DNA of 64,000 bases from Sphingomonas_D zeicaulis (GTDB lineage: Bacteria > Pseudomonadota > Alphaproteobacteria > Sphingomonadales > Sphingomonadaceae). The translations under genes were made by a program, and so were the position numbers. Position 1 is the stretch's first letter, and each line of letters begins with the position of its first letter. The notes under the pieces are model-generated. The model had not been told where the DNA came from and searched no databases. It worked only from the letters and a program-made list of their open reading frames with translations. Where the stretch lies: assembly GCF_050433225.1 (NCBI RefSeq), contig NZ_JBNPXQ010000008.1, forward strand, positions 186,001 through 250,000, written 5' to 3'. Shown piece after piece: positions 28,310-36,530 of this stretch.

Positions 28310-29656
28310 TCAGCGCGCAACCTTCTTGCCGCTGCGCCACACCTCGCGCAGCGTCCGCGTCGCGCCGATATCCTTGGTCGCGTCGGCATCGAGCACGAGG
28401 AAATCGGCGACCGCGCCGGGGGTGAGCGTGCCGCGGCCCTCAAGGCGCAGCATCTGCGCATTGCCCCAGGTCGCGGCGGTCAGCGCCTCGGTGGGGGTGA
28501 GGCCGGCCTGCACCGAAAGCTGCAGTTCGCGATGCTCGGCAAAGCCGGGAATGCGCAGCGCGGTGCCGCCGGAATCGGTGCCCAGCCCGATATGGACGCC
28601 GGCGGCGTGCAGCGCGCGCAGGTTGGCGATGTTCATCGCCACCGCCTTGCGTGCACCGTCGGCCCCGGCGAGCGTTTCCCTGCGCCATGCCGCGTCGCGC
28701 AGGCGAGCCTCCAGCGCCGGGTTCAACGCCTGCCGGAAGAAGGGATCGTCGAGCCATTCGGGATGCTCGGCATAGAGATAATTGGCTTCATCGATGTTGA
28801 TCGTCGCCATGTACCAGGCGCCGCGGTCGCGCAGCAGCGCGATGAAGGCGTCGTCGACCGGCTGATCGCGCACGCCATGGCCGATGATGTCGGCGCCGGC
28901 GGCAAGCACCGCCTTGGCGTCGGCAAGGTCGCGGATATGCGCGGCGACCGGCAGACCGCGGGCATGCCCCTCGGCGATCACCGCCGTGTAGATCTCGGGC
29001 GGCATCTTCGGGGCGCCGGTGCCGAGCGCATCGAGCCAGATCTTGATCACGTCGACGCCGGCATCCGCCATTGATCGCACCGCCGCGCGCGCCTCCTCAG
29101 CATTGGCGGGGCGCGCCACCTGATCGGGCAAGGTGTTCATCCGCGCTTCCGGCGGGGCGCCGCCGATCACGCCGATGCCGGGGCCGGCGCCATAGAGGTC
29201 GGCACCGACATGGCTCGGGCCTCGGAATTCACGGCGGAGGTCGTGAAACAGCGGCCGGTTCATCCCCAGCGCGTTGACCGCGACCACGCCATAACGCTGG
29301 AACTGCGCCAGATCGCGCGCCACCGTCTCGCGGCTGTAATAGCGCCCGCCATGCTCCACGCCCGAGACGGTGCCGACATGCGAATGGCCAGCGATCAGCC
29401 CGGGCATCACGAAGCGGCCGCGACGGTCGATGATCGCGGCACCTTCGGGAATGGCGACCTCGTCCCGCGGCCCGACCGCGACGATGCGGCCGTCGCGCAT
29501 CACCATCCGCGCATTCTCGATCACCGCGCGGCCATCGAACAAGCGCCCGGCCTCGACCACCGCGACGTCCTGCGCCGCCGCGGGCATCGGCAGCAGCAGC
29601 GCGGCGAGCATCGCCGCCAGCATGGTCAGCGCAGCGCGCATCGATCGGTCGATCAT
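28310..29656 (-). CDS. Secreted amidohydrolase family protein
   Basis: Protein of 448 residues with a signal peptide (LTMLAAMLAALLLPMPAAAQ). It has the imidazolonepropionase-like amidohydrolase layout: a beta-sandwich start (VVEAGRLFDGRAVIENARMV), metal-binding His pair in PGLIAGHSHVG, the bridging Lys region DVIKIWLDALG, a His in PVAAHIRDL, and the final Asp in GLGTDSGGTALRIPG. The C-terminus returns to the sandwich (GRGTLTPGAVADFLVLDAD). The substrate is unknown; related exported enzymes are peptidases or hydrolases of xenobiotic amides. It is convergent with the NAD-kinase-like gene. Confidence 0.88.
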   Translation of the reverse strand: MIDRSMRAALTMLAAMLAALLLPMPAAAQDVAVVEAGRLFDGRAVIENARMVMRDGRIVAVGPRDEVAIPEGAAIIDRRGRFVMPGLIAGHSHVGTVSGVEHGGRYYSRETVARDLAQFQRYGVVAVNALGMNRPLFHDLRREFRGPSHVGADLYGAGPGIGVIGGAPPEARMNTLPDQVARPANAEEARAAVRSMADAGVDVIKIWLDALGTGAPKMPPEIYTAVIAEGHARGLPVAAHIRDLADAKAVLAAGADIIGHGVRDQPVDDAFIALLRDRGAWYMATINIDEANYLYAEHPEWLDDPFFRQALNPALEARLRDAAWRRETLAGADGARKAVAMNIANLRALHAAGVHIGLGTDSGGTALRIPGFAEHRELQLSVQAGLTPTEALTAATWGNAQMLRLEGRGTLTPGAVADFLVLDADATKDIGATRTLREVWRSGKKVAR

Positions 29657-29745
29657 CGGACAGCCCCCTGGTTCTTCCGTTCAACGCCCGCGCCGTGGCA
29701 GGGTTGCGGGCTATTCTCGCAGATCGGGCGGCGATTTGAAGCCGC

Positions 29746-30657
29746 TCAGCGCGCCTCGGCCTCCTTCTTCAGCCGCGCATTCAGGCGGTCGCGATATGTC
29801 GCGGCATAGTCGCGGCAGGCGTTGCGATCGAGGAAAGCGTCGGCATCGCCCGCCTGCAACCGGCCCAGCTTCCTGTCGCCGCCCGACTGGTCGGGGTGGG
29901 CGGTCACCAGCATGTCGCAGGGTAGCGCTTCCATCCGGGCGAAGCCGGCGCGGAAGCGGTCGACGACGCTGCGGTGCGCGGGGTCGGAGAAACGATAGGT
30001 GTCGGTCGATACCGGGTTGAGGCTGGCGCCGAACACAATCGTCCGGCAGTTGGCGCCGGCGCAACTCCGCCACGTCCAGCTCGTCGAGCCGGCGGTGTGG
30101 CCGGGCGTCGCGATCGCGGTGATCTCAGTGTCGCCCAGTCGGATGTGCTCGCCATGCCGCACGCCGCGCACATGCGGCACCGCCGGAAATGGCACGAGCC
30201 ATTCGGCCTGCGGATCGGCGGCATCGCCGGTGCCGCTTTCAAGCTCTCGCACCGCGGCGGCGCCGGCCACCACCGTCGCGCCGGTGTCGCGCGCCAGCGC
30301 CGCCAGCCCGCCGCCATGATCATAATGCGGCTCGGTGCTCAGGATCAGCTTCACGTCGCGCGGGTCGAAACCCAGCTTGCGGATGTTGGCCTCGACCGCG
30401 GGCACCGCCTGCGGCAGGCTGGCATCGATCAGGATCAGCCCCTTGCCAGTATCGATCAACACCACGCTCAATCCGCCGAAGCCCACAAAATAACTATTGG
30501 CGAACAGCTTCACCGGTTCGACCGGGGTCAGCCAGCGCGCGGCATAGTCGGGCTCGATCGGTGCGAGCAGCGGATCGGGCGCGGGTGCCTGCGCGGCAAG
30601 CGTGGCGGCGGAAGCCGCTGCGAGAAGCGCGGTAATGAGCGTGATCGGTGCGGACAT
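29746..30657 (-). CDS. Subclass B3-type metallo-beta-lactamase with Glu at position 116
   Basis: Exported MBL-fold hydrolase, 303 residues, signal peptide ending about TLAAQA. The zinc site reads STEPHYDHGGG, where classical B3 enzymes have H-x-H-x-D-H; the first His (standard number 116) is Glu here. The other ligands are present: DH, the His of ATPGHTAGSTSW, and HPDQSGG near the C-terminus. B3 enzymes with an active-site Glu (B3-E type, for example SIE-1 described from Sphingobium indicum) are known beta-lactamases, so activity is plausible but unproven. It lies downstream of dmeF and upstream of the amidohydrolase on the same strand. Confidence 0.85.
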   Translation of the reverse strand: MSAPITLITALLAAASAATLAAQAPAPDPLLAPIEPDYAARWLTPVEPVKLFANSYFVGFGGLSVVLIDTGKGLILIDASLPQAVPAVEANIRKLGFDPRDVKLILSTEPHYDHGGGLAALARDTGATVVAGAAAVRELESGTGDAADPQAEWLVPFPAVPHVRGVRHGEHIRLGDTEITAIATPGHTAGSTSWTWRSCAGANCRTIVFGASLNPVSTDTYRFSDPAHRSVVDRFRAGFARMEALPCDMLVTAHPDQSGGDRKLGRLQAGDADAFLDRNACRDYAATYRDRLNARLKKEAEAR

Positions 30658-30763
30658 GATCGGCGGTCTCCCCTTGGTGCCGCGGCTTCATGCGCGGCAT
30701 CGGGGGGCACCGACAAAGGATCAAATCTCGCGCCAGCTATGATCTGAATTCATGGCTGGCGGA

Positions 30764-31714
30764 TCAGCGCGTCTCCACGGTCAGATGTGCGAGCGCGGGG
30801 ATGGGTTCGAGCCGCGCGCGCACCGCTTCGGCATCGTCCGTGCCAGTGACGCTGACGATTGCGGCGTGCGCACCGGGGCCGATGCGCCAGATGTGGAGGT
30901 CGGTGATGGTCGTGCCGCCATCCTCCACACGATTGCGCACCGCGCGTTCGAGCCCGGCGTCGGCGGTGTCGAGCAGTACGGCGGCGGTATCCCGCAGCAG
31001 GTTCCACGCCCACACTGCGATCACGATCGCGCCGACGATCCCCATCACCGGATCGAGCCAGACCCAGCCGAGAAGCCGCCCGGCGATCAGCGCGACAATG
31101 GCGAGAACGGAGGTCAGCGCATCGGCGAGAACATGGACGAAGGCCGATCGCAGATTGTTGTCGCCGTGGTGATGGTGGCCGTGATCATGATGATGCCCGC
31201 CATCATGATGGTCGTGATGATGATCGTCATGGCCGTGGTGGTGATGGTGCCCGCCGGCCAGCAGCAGCGCGCTGGCGACATTGACGATGAGGCCGATGAT
31301 CGCGACCAGCGTCGCCTCCGCGAACGCCACCGGCCGCGGATCGAACAGACGGCCGACCGACTCCGCGCCGATCGCCAGCGCGATCAGCGCGAGTACCAGT
31401 GCTGAGGCGAAACCGGCGAGATCGCCGACCTTGCCGGTGCCGAAGCTGAAGCGGCGGTCATGCGCATGTGCGCGGGCGAAGGCATAGGCGCCCGCAGCGA
31501 TGGCCAGCGCGCCGGCATGGCTCGCCATGTGGAAGCCGTCGGCCAGCAGCGCCATCGAGCCATAGACCAGCCCGGCGATGATCTCCGCGACCATCATCAC
31601 CGCGGTGAGCCCGACCACCCACAAGGTCGCCCGCGCATTGGCGTCGTGACGGTCCCCGAAAAAGAGATGATCGTGGGTGAGGGTGGAGGCGGCGGTCATC
31701 GGGCGGTCCGTCAT
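30764..31714 (-). CDS. dmeF: CDF-family Co2+/Ni2+ efflux protein DmeF
   Basis: Cation diffusion facilitator, 316 residues, six membrane helices. Metal-site motifs are LLADGFHMASHAGAL in helix 2 and VHVLADALTSVLAI in helix 5. Between helices 4 and 5 lies a very His-rich loop (about residues 143-180, HHHHHGHDDHHHDHHDGGHH) that is typical of DmeF. The C-terminal cytoplasmic domain ends HLTVETR. It overlaps the dmeR gene by 4 bp, so both are under the DmeR operator. Confidence 0.93.
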   Translation of the reverse strand: MTDRPMTAASTLTHDHLFFGDRHDANARATLWVVGLTAVMMVAEIIAGLVYGSMALLADGFHMASHAGALAIAAGAYAFARAHAHDRRFSFGTGKVGDLAGFASALVLALIALAIGAESVGRLFDPRPVAFAEATLVAIIGLIVNVASALLLAGGHHHHHGHDDHHHDHHDGGHHHDHGHHHHGDNNLRSAFVHVLADALTSVLAIVALIAGRLLGWVWLDPVMGIVGAIVIAVWAWNLLRDTAAVLLDTADAGLERAVRNRVEDGGTTITDLHIWRIGPGAHAAIVSVTGTDDAEAVRARLEPIPALAHLTVETR

Positions 31715-31986
31715 TTGGTGTAGCGGCGGATCGCCGCGATCAGTTCCTCGGCGCCCTCGGCACGCGCGGCGTCGTCGAGATCGGGGCGAGCGACATGCTC
31801 GCGGATATGGTCGGCGACGAGTTCGTCCATCAACCCCGCTACCGCGCCGCGCACACCAGCCACCTGATGCAGCACGGCGCCGCAGCCGGCCTCGGCGGCG
31901 ATCGCCTTCTCAATGGCGGCGACCTGCCCGGCAATGCGGCGAATGCGCGCGAGCAGCGCGTCTCTCGAGGCGGTAAGATGTCCCAT
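31711..31986 (-). CDS. dmeR: DmeR, RcnR/CsoR-family Ni/Co-responsive repressor
   Basis: All-helical repressor of 91 residues. The RcnR metal fingerprint is complete: His3, Cys35, His60 and His64. This favours Ni2+/Co2+ over the Cu+ (CsoR) or formaldehyde (FrmR) sensors. The operator overlaps the DNA just before its start codon. It is co-transcribed with dmeF, the efflux pump it is expected to control. Confidence 0.92.
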   Translation of the reverse strand: MGHLTASRDALLARIRRIAGQVAAIEKAIAAEAGCGAVLHQVAGVRGAVAGLMDELVADHIREHVARPDLDDAARAEGAEELIAAIRRYTK

Positions 31987-31987
31987 A

Positions 31988-32007
31988 TAGGATACCCCCC
32001 TATCCTA
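31988..32007 (-). promoter_or_regulatory. DmeR/RcnR-type operator
   Basis: A perfect inverted repeat with a G/C tract centre, TAGGATA-CCCCCC-TATCCTA, lies 1 bp upstream of the dmeR start codon. RcnR-family operators have the form A/T-rich arms flanking six G/C, and agrobacterial dmeRF carries a very similar box. It would control both dmeR and dmeF. Confidence 0.9.
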
Positions 32008-32057
32008 CATGATCACCAAGCGAAAGAGGGCGATCGTGCCGACGTCACTTGGATTGA

Positions 32058-32504
32058 TCAGGCCGGGCGGGTGGCGATCAGCACGATCGAGGTGAAGCGC
32101 AGCACCGCTTCGTCATGCTGGTTGAATACGGTGGTGCGCGTGCGGAAGCTGCCCATTTCGGGGCGGCTGCGCGAGGGCGTCTTATCGACCAGTTCGGATT
32201 CGCAGCGCAGCACGTCGCCCGGATAGACCGGCTTCAGCCAGCGCATCTCGTCGACGCCGACGCCGCCCAGGCTGCTCTCGCCGCCGGCCTCCATGGCGTC
32301 GACGATCATCCGCATCGTCATCGCGCAGGTGTGCCAGCCGCTCGCCGGGATGCGCCCGAAATGCGTCTTCGCCGCAGCCTCGTCATCGAGGTGGAAGGGC
32401 TGCGGATCATAGGCGCCGGCGAACGCGATCACCTCCTCGCGCGTCACCGCGTAGTGGCCGAAGCTGCGCTTCGTGCCGACCACCAGATCCTCGAAATAGG
32501 CCAT
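32058..32504 (-). CDS. MaoC family dehydratase
   Basis: Hot-dog-fold protein of 148 residues. The (R)-hydratase motif region reads IAFAGAYDPQPFHLDDEAAA, containing the catalytic Asp and His of the MaoC family, and GWHTCAMTMRMIVD follows. Such proteins hydrate enoyl-CoA substrates, though many of this short type have unknown substrates. It is encoded singly on the minus strand upstream of dmeR. Confidence 0.88.
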   Translation of the reverse strand: MAYFEDLVVGTKRSFGHYAVTREEVIAFAGAYDPQPFHLDDEAAAKTHFGRIPASGWHTCAMTMRMIVDAMEAGGESSLGGVGVDEMRWLKPVYPGDVLRCESELVDKTPSRSRPEMGSFRTRTTVFNQHDEAVLRFTSIVLIATRPA

Positions 32505-32574
32505 CGTATCCTCCCCTTGGTCTTGGGGCGGAGTGGCTTACGATTACGCAAACGTCAACCTGCCGCGCTTCTGG

Positions 32575-33855
32575 TTACCGCGCCATCACCCCGTCGAACG
32601 TCGCTGCGCTGCCGTCATTCGCCGCCGGCGCCACACCGATCAGCTTCGCCAGCAGCGGATAGACATCGACATTGTCGAACCCCGGCAGCGTCGCGCCGGC
32701 GCGGAAGGCGGGGCCGTTGACGATGAACAGCGCCGCCATGTCGGGCAGCGCATTGTCATAGCCATGTTCGCCGAGCGATGTCGCCTTCGCCTCTGCCGCG
32801 GCATCCGCCACCACCCGCCAGCCGAGATCGGCGAGGCATAGGATCGGCGGGATGCGGATGTTGGTGCCATAATGGAAGCGCGCCGGGATGTCCGCCTTGC
32901 GCCAGCATTCCATATGCGGATGACGGCCGATCAGCACTTTCTCCACCGCCGCCTCGCGGCCGGACGCGGGGAACAGCCCGGCATAAACGCCGTCCTCGAC
33001 GATGCGGATGTCGGCGGCGGGCAGCATCCTGTCCAGCCGGACGATGCGGTCGGCGCTGGCGGCGGCCATGCCATGGTCGGCAACGATGACGAGGTTGGCG
33101 GGTTGGCCGATATCGCGCAGCCCCTCGACCAGCGCGGCAATGGCGCTGTCAACCTCGGTGACGGCGGCGGCCGTCTCGGCTGCGGCGGGGCCATAGCGGT
33201 GGCCGGCGGTGTCGACCGCGTCGAAATAGAGCGTCAGGAAGAGCGGGCGCGCATCGGCGGGGCGGCGCAGCCAGTCGACCAGCGCGCGGGTGCGCTGTTC
33301 GGAGGGCATCGCCTGCGCGAACGCCTGCCAGTCATGCGGGCGGATGCCGCCCTTGAGGTCATTGGGCCATTTCGGTTCGCGCGTGCCGCCCCAGTTCACC
33401 ACCGATCCGGGCCAGAACATCGTGCCGGTCCGCACGCCGGCCTCCTCCGCAGTCACCCACAGCGGCGGCGCGGCGTTCCACCAGAACGGATCCTCGGTTG
33501 ACATGGTGAAGACCTCGCCGGGCCGCGCCGGATCCTGCATCTTGTTGGCGACGATGCCATGATGGTCGGGGCGCAGGCCGGTGACCAGCGTCCAGTGGTT
33601 GGGGAAGGTCTTGGACGGGAAGGAGGGACGCATCGCCGCACTCACGCCACCCGTCACCAGCGCGTCGAGCGTGGGAGTGTTGCCCTTCTTCAGATAGTCC
33701 GGCCGGAACCCGTCGATGGAGATCAGGATCGTGACGGGCGCGCGTGCGTCCGCCTTCGAGGGCGCAGGGGCCGCGGCAGAGCGCGGCGGCGCCGCGGCGC
33801 TGCAGGCGGATAGTGCTAAGGCGGCAAACAAGGCAACGAGGTAGCGGCCGATCAA
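32575..33855 (-). CDS. Secreted nucleotide pyrophosphatase/phosphodiesterase-like enzyme
   Basis: Alkaline-phosphatase superfamily protein, 426 residues. The signal region with LALSACSAAAPP suggests a lipoprotein (Cys near residue 18). The metal-binding Asp and catalytic Thr are in SIDGFRPDYLKKGNTPTLDA and PSFPSKTFPNHWTLVTGLRP; further ligands are in YFDAVDTAGHRYGP and VIVADHGM. This is the NPP pattern, with Thr (SKTFPNH) as nucleophile. The substrate may be nucleotides or phospholipid head groups. It lies alone between the MaoC and MFS genes. Confidence 0.9.
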   Translation of the reverse strand: MIGRYLVALFAALALSACSAAAPPRSAAAPAPSKADARAPVTILISIDGFRPDYLKKGNTPTLDALVTGGVSAAMRPSFPSKTFPNHWTLVTGLRPDHHGIVANKMQDPARPGEVFTMSTEDPFWWNAAPPLWVTAEEAGVRTGTMFWPGSVVNWGGTREPKWPNDLKGGIRPHDWQAFAQAMPSEQRTRALVDWLRRPADARPLFLTLYFDAVDTAGHRYGPAAAETAAAVTEVDSAIAALVEGLRDIGQPANLVIVADHGMAAASADRIVRLDRMLPAADIRIVEDGVYAGLFPASGREAAVEKVLIGRHPHMECWRKADIPARFHYGTNIRIPPILCLADLGWRVVADAAAEAKATSLGEHGYDNALPDMAALFIVNGPAFRAGATLPGFDNVDVYPLLAKLIGVAPAANDGSAATFDGVMAR

Positions 33856-33925
33856 GTCGAGGCTCCGGGAGAGGAAGGAATGGAAAGGGTGCTAGCGGAG
33901 CGCGATGGGGCGGGTCAAAGCACGA

Positions 33926-35161
33926 TCATGCTGCCACGCGTCGCCCCATGGCCGGGCGCAACATGGCTCCCAGCCCCGCACAGCCGATGCACAGGGCGGC
34001 CAACGGCAGCGCAAGCTGGGTCAACGCGCCGGCATCGATTCCGCCGGTCTGCAGCGCGATCCACTGGCCGGTCATCAGGCCGGAAAGGCCGAGCGCGATC
34101 TTGGTGGCGGCGGTGAACAGGCTGTAGCTGAATGCGGCGGTGCCACGATCCTGGCTGGTCCCGGTGCGTTCGAGCAGTTCCGAAAAACGCGACCAGGCGA
34201 GGAAGATCACCCCGCCCACCGCGGCGCCGAGCAACGAAAGGCCGATAGCCGCGCCCCAGGCACCATGCCGCAGCGCGAAGGGCAGCAGCAGCATCGCCGC
34301 CGCGGTCGCAAGATAGGCAAAAGTCAGCCCGCGGGTGACGCCCTGCCGCGCCGCCACAGGCGACCACAGCCACACGGCTGCCAGCCGCCACAGGCTGAGC
34401 AGCAGCAGGACGTTGGCGATCACCGCCATCGAGAAGCTGTCGAGATGCAGCAGCGCCTTGCCCATCGCGGCGATCGCGGCGAGTCCGCACATCTGCGCGA
34501 GGCAGAACAGCAGCACGTCGCGGCTGGGGCGGGTCGACGGCGAGGGCGGCGCGACAGGCGTCATCGCGCGGCCGAGGCGCGCGAACAACCAGGGCAGGGG
34601 CAACAGCAGGATGAAGGCGGCGCCGCCGATCGCGACGAAGATCATACCGGCGCCCGCGCCACCGGTACGGCCCGCGAACACCAGCGGGATGGCGGCGATG
34701 CCGATCAGGATCGCGGCCAGCGCGCTGACGCCGCTGCGCCAGCGCGTCACCGCAAGATGGCCGTGTACCGCGCTTAGTTCGGCAACGAGGCTGTTGTGCG
34801 GCACGTCGAACAGCGGGAAGCTCGATCGGAACAGCAGCATCGCCACCGCGGGGAGTGCCGCGCCACGTGGCAGGAAAGGCAGGGCGGCGAAGGTGAGACA
34901 GGATACCAGCATTGCCGCCACCGAAATCGCCGGCAGCCGCCGCAGCAGCGCAGGATAGCGGTGGAGGCAGGCGCCCCACGCGGCGTCAAGCACGGCGTTC
35001 CAGAAGGAGGCGCCGACGAAGATCAGCCCTGCCAGCGCCGGCTGGACGTCGAGGATCGCGATCAATGTGTAAAGCGACAGCGCATCCTCGCCTGCCCACA
35101 ACAGGCTCTTGCCGCCATGCGATAAGGCGAAGGCGTAGAGATTGAGACGGTCGGCGCGCAC
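33926..35161 (-). CDS. MFS/GPH-type transporter
   Basis: Twelve-helix permease, 411 residues from the GTG chosen here. The frame is open upstream into the divergent regulator gene, so the longer reading is rejected. The N-terminus (LNLYAFALSHGGKSLLWAGE) and the loop DVPHNSLVAELSAVHGHLAV, like the D-x-P-x-x-A-x motif of sugar:cation symporters, fit MFS_2/GPH proteins. The substrate is unknown. It is divergent from the tandem-TetR gene across 78 bp, which is probably the shared control region. Confidence 0.8.
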   Translation of the reverse strand: MRADRLNLYAFALSHGGKSLLWAGEDALSLYTLIAILDVQPALAGLIFVGASFWNAVLDAAWGACLHRYPALLRRLPAISVAAMLVSCLTFAALPFLPRGAALPAVAMLLFRSSFPLFDVPHNSLVAELSAVHGHLAVTRWRSGVSALAAILIGIAAIPLVFAGRTGGAGAGMIFVAIGGAAFILLLPLPWLFARLGRAMTPVAPPSPSTRPSRDVLLFCLAQMCGLAAIAAMGKALLHLDSFSMAVIANVLLLLSLWRLAAVWLWSPVAARQGVTRGLTFAYLATAAAMLLLPFALRHGAWGAAIGLSLLGAAVGGVIFLAWSRFSELLERTGTSQDRGTAAFSYSLFTAATKIALGLSGLMTGQWIALQTGGIDAGALTQLALPLAALCIGCAGLGAMLRPAMGRRVAA

Positions 35162-35239
35162 GGCGCGTCCCCTAATCGCGCTTGGTGACAGGCCGGGGAC
35201 AATGTTGGACCGGCGCGGGCGGGGCGGTATGCAGGCGCG

Positions 35240-36451
35240 ATGATATCTGCGCCCAAAGTCGCCAAGGCCACCGACCGCGAAACCAATGAACGCATCGTCG
35301 ATGCCGCGCGCGCCGCCATCGCGGAACGCGGGCTGAACGGCGCCGGGCTGCGCGTCGTCGCAGAGCGCGCGGGCGTGTCGGTGGGCACGATCAATTACCG
35401 CATCGGCGATCGCGCGGCGTTGCTCGGCGCGGTCGTGGCGCGTGAAATTGAAGTCATGGCGGTGGTCCACGCCGATTGGCGTGCCCGGCCCGGAACTCAG
35501 GACGCGATCGCGGCCGGCGGGCTGCCGGACCTCGTCGCCGCCTGGCTGGACGATGGCACGACCGATCGGCGCGTCTCGACGATCGTTACATGCGAACTGG
35601 CACTTGCCGAGGGGCGGTCGCCCGGATCGATACCGGGGATCGCGGCGCTGCTCGGCGCCGGCGAAATGCTGTGGCGCGATCTGCTGCCGCCCGATGCCGC
35701 CCGATGGGCGCCGATCCTCGCAGGCTACTGCTTCGACGAGCAGCCCTTCTCGCTGTTACTCGCAGAGCAGTCCGATTATCGTCTGCTGCGGGCGTCGACG
35801 ATCCGCGCGTTGCTCCGCGATCCATGGCCTGAGACCTCCGCCGCTGCCAGCCGCTGGCATATGGCGCTGGTCGAAAGGCTGGCGGTGCCTGCCGCAGCAG
35901 CGCTCGACGAGGGGCCGGCCCCACAAGGCCTCAAGGCGGCGATCACCCAGCACATCGCCGACCTGCTGATGACGCACGGTTTCGGATCGCTTTCCCACCG
36001 TCTCGTCGCACAGGCCGCCGATACGCCGGTCTCGACGATCGCACATCACTTCCCGATGCAGCGTGACCTCATGCTGGGTGGCGTCGAGGCGCTTTATCGG
36101 CGGATGCGCGCGGCCCTGCGCCAGTCGGAAGATGCCGCCACCACGGGTGCCGCGGTGCTGTTCCTGACGCACGAGGCGGCACTGCTCGGCCTGCGCGATC
36201 CGGCGCTGGTGCCGTTCGCGATCGACATGCGGCGGCGGCGGGCGGAGAATGTCTACGGCAATACCGCGGAAGCATTGGGGATCGATGCCGATACCACGCG
36301 CGACATAACGCAGGCGGTGATCATGGCGGTCATCGGCGATCAACTCCGTTCCCCGGCGGGGCGGCGCAACATGCCGAGTTTTCGCGGACTTCTATCCGCT
36401 CTCAATTTTCCAGTACGATCGTATGAAAAACCGGCCTTATCCGAGAGATAA
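35240..36451 (+). CDS. Regulator with two TetR-type DNA-binding domains
   Basis: Protein of 403 residues, twice the usual TetR length. The first HTH is at about residues 18-60 (AERAGVSVGTINYRIGDRAA) with its own ligand domain. The second, at about 232-290, has LMTHGFGSLSHRLVAQAADT then PVSTIAHHFPMQRDLMLGG and a second C-terminal helical domain. The chain therefore resembles a covalent tandem dimer. It is divergent from the MFS gene and 80 bp upstream of the TonB receptor, so either could be its target. Confidence 0.85.
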   Translation: MISAPKVAKATDRETNERIVDAARAAIAERGLNGAGLRVVAERAGVSVGTINYRIGDRAALLGAVVAREIEVMAVVHADWRARPGTQDAIAAGGLPDLVAAWLDDGTTDRRVSTIVTCELALAEGRSPGSIPGIAALLGAGEMLWRDLLPPDAARWAPILAGYCFDEQPFSLLLAEQSDYRLLRASTIRALLRDPWPETSAAASRWHMALVERLAVPAAAALDEGPAPQGLKAAITQHIADLLMTHGFGSLSHRLVAQAADTPVSTIAHHFPMQRDLMLGGVEALYRRMRAALRQSEDAATTGAAVLFLTHEAALLGLRDPALVPFAIDMRRRRAENVYGNTAEALGIDADTTRDITQAVIMAVIGDQLRSPAGRRNMPSFRGLLSALNFPVRSYEKPALSER

Positions 36452-36468
36452 TAACCGTACGACCGTCT
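36413..36468. promoter_or_regulatory. Possible operator repeats upstream of the TonB receptor
   Basis: GTACGATCGTA at 36413-36423, containing the perfect palindrome TACGATCGTA, recurs imperfectly as GTACGACCGTC at 36458-36468. The first copy lies within the last codons of the TetR gene, the second 63 bp before the receptor start. A regulatory role is only a guess from symmetry and position. Confidence 0.35.
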
Positions 36469-36530
36469 TAAAACCGTAACGGCCCGGCTCTAGGGCGCGC
36501 TCCAACGCGTTAACGCCAGGGAGTCGTGTC

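Noticed and set aside
31130..31270. Short-period repeat in the minus-strand DNA
   Set aside because: It encodes the His-rich loop of DmeF, a known feature of the family, and is not a separate repeat element.
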